Part shown: one piece after another, positions 5,759-8,137 of the stretch
Position numbering within the stretch: position 1 is the stretch's first letter
How the letters are laid out: the number at the start of each line of letters is the position of its first letter
Source of the DNA: an uncultured Eubacteriales bacterium
Lineage (GTDB): Bacteria > Bacillota > Clostridia > UMGS1840
Direction: 5' to 3'
DNA: 8,137 bases
Assembly: GCA_900555525.1 (NCBI GenBank)
Contig: USLP01000046.1
Coordinates: 1-8,137 of the forward strand
The notes under the pieces: model-generated
The model's database searches: none
Told to the model about the DNA's origin: nothing
Seen by the model: only the letters and a program-made list of their open reading frames with translations
Position numbers and translations under genes: made by a program

Positions 5759-6235
5759 TTAACGTGTTATTTCCAAAATTTTATATTTGAATATTCCCGC
5801 AGGGGCTTCAACATTGATTTCTTCGCCCTCTTCATGTCCGATAAGACTGCTTCCCAAGGGGGATTCGTTTGAAATTTTCATGGAAACGGGGTCAACCTCG
5901 TTTGAACCTACAATCTGAATTTTGAGTTCTTCGTTTGTCTCGCAGTCCAAAACCGTAACCTTTGAGCCAACCGTAACCTTGGTGGTGGATATATCGTCTT
6001 CATCTACGATTTCAACGTTTTTGAGCATAGCTTCTATTTTTGCGATTTCTTCCGCAACTTCAGCCTGTTCCTTTTTAGCCGCGTCATATTCGGCATTCTC
6101 CGATAAGTCTCCGAAGCCTCTTGCTTCTTTTATTTTTTCGGCAATTTCGAGAAGCTTTGTATTTTTAAGATAATCAAGGCGTTCTTCTTTTTCTTTCAGT
6201 CCTGCGCTTGTTAAAATATTTTTCTTAATATCCAC
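5759..6235 (-). CDS. greA: Transcript cleavage factor GreA
   Basis: GreA enters the secondary channel of RNA polymerase and stimulates cleavage of backtracked RNA, rescuing stalled complexes. At 158 aa it is full length. The N-terminal coiled-coil hairpin (about 1-75) carries the conserved tip GDLSENAEYDAAK at 42-54, with acidic Asp43 and Glu46 that hold the catalytic metal. The C-terminal FKBP-like domain (about 85-158) contains the family motif SPLGSSLIGHEEGE at 125-138. The start is GTG, fixed by a good AGGAGG 7 bases upstream. It is the first gene of a greA-lysS operon, an arrangement common in Clostridia and Bacilli, with its own sigma-A-type promoter. Confidence 0.97.
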   Translation of the reverse strand: MDIKKNILTSAGLKEKEERLDYLKNTKLLEIAEKIKEARGFGDLSENAEYDAAKKEQAEVAEEIAKIEAMLKNVEIVDEDDISTTKVTVGSKVTVLDCETNEELKIQIVGSNEVDPVSMKISNESPLGSSLIGHEEGEEINVEAPAGIFKYKILEITR

Positions 6236-6274
6236 GTTTGTTCCTCCTAAAATATTACATTATTACACTATTAT

Positions 6275-6302
6275 ATTATATACTATTTTTTTGTTTTGTC
6301 AA
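6275..6302 (-). promoter_or_regulatory. Sigma-A-type promoter of greA-lysS
   Basis: On the - strand TTGACA (6297-6302) and TATAAT (6275-6280) are separated by 16 bp; both hexamers match the consensus exactly. The leader to the GTG start is about 30 nt. The -35 lies inside the last codons of the upstream 242-aa gene. Confidence 0.85.
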
Positions 6303-7011
6303 TTGTTTTTGCGCAATTTCTCCATATTAAATTAAAATTTGTGCAATTTTCGGGCATAAATTGGCATTTTTTAATTCTGATTTTTGAAAAATCTCCCGCA
6401 CCGCACGGCGCTATATCGTCTAAAATTTCAGCGTTTTTTATATCCGAAACGGAGCATAAGCATATTGTGCGCCCCAAAGACGTCAAAACAAGCGGTGTAA
6501 GAGCGTTTAAGACAATATAAAGGTCTGGTACGGTCTGTTCATTCATTTTTCGCATACATACGGTTATTCCGTAATTTTCAAGAAAGTAATCGCTTACCGC
6601 TTCGTAGAAATTTTCATCGTCGGTCATGAGATAAATAACCCCGACTGTGTTCCCGAACTTTTCCGAAAGCTTGAAAATTCTTCCGTCCTTATGCTCGGAA
6701 ACGATGCAGATATTAAGAGCCTTGCCTCTTTTTAAGTTTTTTAATATCATATCCGCACGATTCAGAAAAATTTCATAAATTTTTTCCTCGCTTTCAAAGC
6801 TTATACGTTTTTTCAAAAACGAAAAAGCGCGCGTATTGTTTTTAAGATTTTCGGAAGGGTAAAATTCCGAATCGGTTTTAAAAAATGTATGAAAAACAAA
6901 AAATGATATGTAAAAAAGAAAAAAATTTTCGGGCATATTTATGTAACAAATCCCGTCGTTAATTTGCCGTTTTTTGAATTTATTGCCTTTATTATCGATT
7001 ATAATTTTCAT
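6283..7011 (-). CDS. Unrecognised 242-aa protein
   Basis: I do not recognise a family. The start ATG overlaps the stop of a 34-aa gene as ATGA, and AAAGGA stands 8 bases upstream. The N-terminal 60 residues are basic, then aromatic (FFLFYISFFVFHTFF at about 29-43); this run is hydrophobic but may be a buried helix and not a membrane span. The region about 98-165 alternates hydrophobic strands and helices in an alpha/beta, Rossmann-like way (ALNICIVSEH, TVGVIYLMTDDENFYEAV, DLYIVLNALTPLVL). Several cysteines occur but in no metal-binding spacing. It looks like a conserved clostridial gene and not a shadow: the frame is closed neatly between its neighbours and contains the greA promoter in its tail. 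Function unknown; cotranscription with the small membrane protein is likely. Confidence 0.75.
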   Translation of the reverse strand: MKIIIDNKGNKFKKRQINDGICYINMPENFFLFYISFFVFHTFFKTDSEFYPSENLKNNTRAFSFLKKRISFESEEKIYEIFLNRADMILKNLKRGKALNICIVSEHKDGRIFKLSEKFGNTVGVIYLMTDDENFYEAVSDYFLENYGITVCMRKMNEQTVPDLYIVLNALTPLVLTSLGRTICLCSVSDIKNAEILDDIAPCGAGDFSKIRIKKCQFMPENCTNFNLIWRNCAKTIDKTKK

Positions 7012-7112
7012 TTTTTAGGTCCTTTCGGGAAAAACCATATAAGACATCCGACGAATATCGCCATAAGCAAAAATGCAGTCAGCATCATGGTTCTCGGTAT
7101 ATCAGAATACAA
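7008..7112 (-). CDS. 34-aa single-span membrane protein
   Basis: A small gene too short for usual gene callers. AAGGAG (7121-7126) stands 8 bases before a TTG start at 7110-7112. The product starts MYSDIPRTMM, has one hydrophobic segment (LTAFLLMAIFVGCLIWFF, about 11-28) and ends in the basic tail PKGPKK, which predicts the C-terminus inside the cell. The TGA stop overlaps the ATG of the 242-aa gene (ATGA), so the two are translationally coupled. Ribosome site, membrane-protein character and exact coupling make chance unlikely. A possible extended -10 (TGG-CATAAT, 7158-7163 on the - strand) lies upstream without a good -35. I do not recognise the family; it may anchor or modulate its 242-aa neighbour, but that is inference. 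Confidence 0.7.
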   Translation of the reverse strand: MYSDIPRTMMLTAFLLMAIFVGCLIWFFPKGPKK

Positions 7113-7172
7113 AATTATCACTCCTTTATATATAAAAATTATTAAAAAATCAAAAAAATTATGCCAAAAGGG

Positions 7173-7201
7173 TTGATTTTTTATAAAAAGTGTGGTACAA
7201 T
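7173..7201 (+). promoter_or_regulatory. Upstream promoter P1 of the LysM-G5 gene
   Basis: TTGATT (7173-7178) and TACAAT (7196-7201) are spaced by 17 bp, a good sigma-A-type match. Transcription would start near 7208, exactly at the first TGTAAT box, so a protein bound there would block or hinder P1. Leader to ATG about 97 nt. Confidence 0.65.
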
Positions 7202-7207
7202 AGTTTT

Positions 7208-7224
7208 TGTAATATTTTTGTAAT
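7208..7224 (+). promoter_or_regulatory. WalR-type box 1
   Basis: TGTAAT (7208-7213), five bases, TGTAAT (7219-7224): a full match to the TGTWAH-N5-TGTWAH consensus of the essential cell-wall response regulator WalR (YycF). It is placed before a gene for a predicted cell-wall protein, which is the kind of target WalR controls. Confidence 0.55.
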
Positions 7225-7230
7225 GTTGCC

Positions 7231-7262
7231 TTAACATAATCTTAACATTTATGGTTTAACAT
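7231..7262 (+). promoter_or_regulatory. TTAACAT repeats: reverse WalR-type or Pho-type box
   Basis: TTAACAT occurs at 7231-7237, 7242-7248 and 7256-7262. The first two are 11 bp apart, and read on the - strand they are TGTTAA-N5-TGTTAA, again a full WalR consensus match. The same pattern also resembles the direct repeats bound by PhoP/PhoB. The pair is centred about 49 bases before the start site expected from P2, a normal activator position. Confidence 0.5.
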
Positions 7263-7275
7263 TGTAAATACTACA

Positions 7276-7281
7276 TATAAT
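7276..7281 (+). promoter_or_regulatory. -10 element of promoter P2
   Basis: TATAAT stands 24 bases before the ATG of the LysM-G5 gene. No TTGACA lies at the right distance; instead the third TTAACAT repeat covers the -35 region, as in promoters that depend on an activator of the OmpR/PhoB type. Confidence 0.55.
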
Positions 7282-7304
7282 ATTCATTAAGAAAGGATGA
7301 TTGC

Positions 7305-8137
7305 ATGATAAAGGTTTTGACAAAAAGACTTCGTTCGCTTACGGCAAACGGAACAGTCATACGTAAGTTTTTAGACAAAACCGTTTTTAAAACTTCAAAA
7401 ATCAAATTGGAAACTTTATGCGGTATAACCGCAGTATCATACGGAATACTTCTTTTTTCGGCTGTTGCGGCGGCGGAGCTTGACGTAGGCTACAGCGTCA
7501 ATGTAAACGGTGTGAATTACGGTACCGTTTCAACGAAGAAAGAAGCGCAGGCGATTCTTTCAAGTGCACTTTCGGAAATAAGCGTACAGAACAGCGAATT
7601 TTCATATGAAAAAGCAGGATATAATTTCTCGGTTATGCCCAAGTCGGCATTTTCCGATGCGGACGCAGTGAAGGAAGAAATAGTCTCCGAACTCGGAGGA
7701 CTCACCTTTGCTTACGGAATTTCGGTTGACGGCGAAGTCGTTGCCGCTTTGGAAAATGAGGACGAGGCGAATTCGCTTGTAAACGAAATTTTAAACAGCT
7801 ATAAAACGCCCGATAACACGGTAAGCTTTGTAAATAATGTGGAAATAATGGGCGCAAAGGTGAAAAGCAGTCTTGTGATGAAGAGAGAACAAGCGGCGGC
7901 GGTTCTTACAGGAAGCAGAGAACAGGCTGTTGTTCATAAGGTTGCGGAGGGCGAGACGTTTTCGCAGATAGCGGAAAATTACGGAGTTTCTTCCGAAACG
8001 CTTATGGCAAACAACGGCGGTATAACTCCCGAAAAGCTTCAGATTGGACAGGAGCTTACCGTTACGGCGGCAGTTCCGCTTGTCGGCATAAAAACGGTTG
8101 AACAGATGACCGTTACGGAGAACATTCCATACGAAGT
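7305..8137 (+). CDS. LysM and G5 domain cell-wall protein (3' partial)
   Basis: The first 277 codons of a protein that runs past the window end. AAAGGA lies 7 bases before the ATG. A long basic N-terminus (1-35) is followed by one hydrophobic segment (about 38-57, GITAVSYGILLFSAVAAA) that is a signal anchor or a signal peptide cleaved after an Ala-x-Ala. Residues about 60-205 are an extracytoplasmic region with a repeated VNG/VDG strand pattern. A LysM peptidoglycan-binding domain follows at about 211-256 (HKVAEGETFSQIAENYGVS, NNGGI, LQIGQELTV), then the start of a G5 domain at about 260 (VGIKTVEQMTVTENIPYE). This order in Clostridia is commonly followed by an M23 metallopeptidase domain, so it is probably a cell-wall hydrolase, but that part is not in view. 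The WalR-type boxes upstream agree with this role. It diverges from the greA-lysS gene group. Confidence 0.9.
   Translation, partial: MIKVLTKRLRSLTANGTVIRKFLDKTVFKTSKIKLETLCGITAVSYGILLFSAVAAAELDVGYSVNVNGVNYGTVSTKKEAQAILSSALSEISVQNSEFSYEKAGYNFSVMPKSAFSDADAVKEEIVSELGGLTFAYGISVDGEVVAALENEDEANSLVNEILNSYKTPDNTVSFVNNVEIMGAKVKSSLVMKREQAAAVLTGSREQAVVHKVAEGETFSQIAENYGVSSETLMANNGGITPEKLQIGQELTVTAAVPLVGIKTVEQMTVTENIPYE

Noticed and set aside
7517..7705. 62-codon frame on the - strand
   Set aside because: Antisense to the well-supported LysM-G5 gene, with no ribosome site.

Overview
The window looks like chromosome of a low-to-moderate GC Gram-positive bacterium of the class Clostridia. The support is strong AGGAGG-type ribosome sites, TTGACA/TATAAT promoters, a greA-lysS gene pair and a LysM/G5 cell-wall protein of clostridial type. 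I cannot name a genus.

Layout. A 5S rRNA gene (about 40-158, + strand) ends an rRNA operon and is followed by its terminator. Next comes a gene-poor stretch with a 143-bp inverted-repeat-bounded, foldable element (220-362), then an N-terminally truncated HipA-like kinase remnant (468-1061, - strand). From 7112 down to 4174 the - strand carries a tiny membrane protein (34 aa, not previously called by length-based methods), an unrecognised 242-aa protein, greA and lysS. On the + strand, diverging from these, a LysM + G5 cell-wall protein starts at 7305 and runs off the window. Its promoter region holds two direct-repeat boxes matching the WalR consensus.

The most interesting part is 1114-4203. 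The last nine codons plus stop of lysS occur twice as a 30-bp direct repeat, at 4174-4203 (the present lysS end) and at 1114-1143. The copies differ only at three synonymous third positions. Just beyond the distal copy stands a perfect 13-bp hairpin that looks like the original lysS terminator, now 3.06 kb away. This is the signature of a site-specific insertion into the 3' end of lysS in which the incoming DNA rebuilt the reading frame.

The inserted DNA is AT-rich by eye. It encodes an EcoRI-type adenine methyltransferase, a DUF262 protein with a C-terminal HNH nuclease domain overlapping it by ATGA, and a 77-aa unknown protein. It has its own promoter, with an inverted repeat placed like an operator, and a strong terminator. 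No integrase is present, although tandem repeats resembling tyrosine-integrase arm sites lie beside the lysS end. The best reading is a compact, non-autonomous defence island: the methyltransferase marks host DNA and the ParB-fold/HNH protein probably cuts or senses DNA according to that mark. The function is inferred from domains and context; the insertion geometry is read directly from the sequence.
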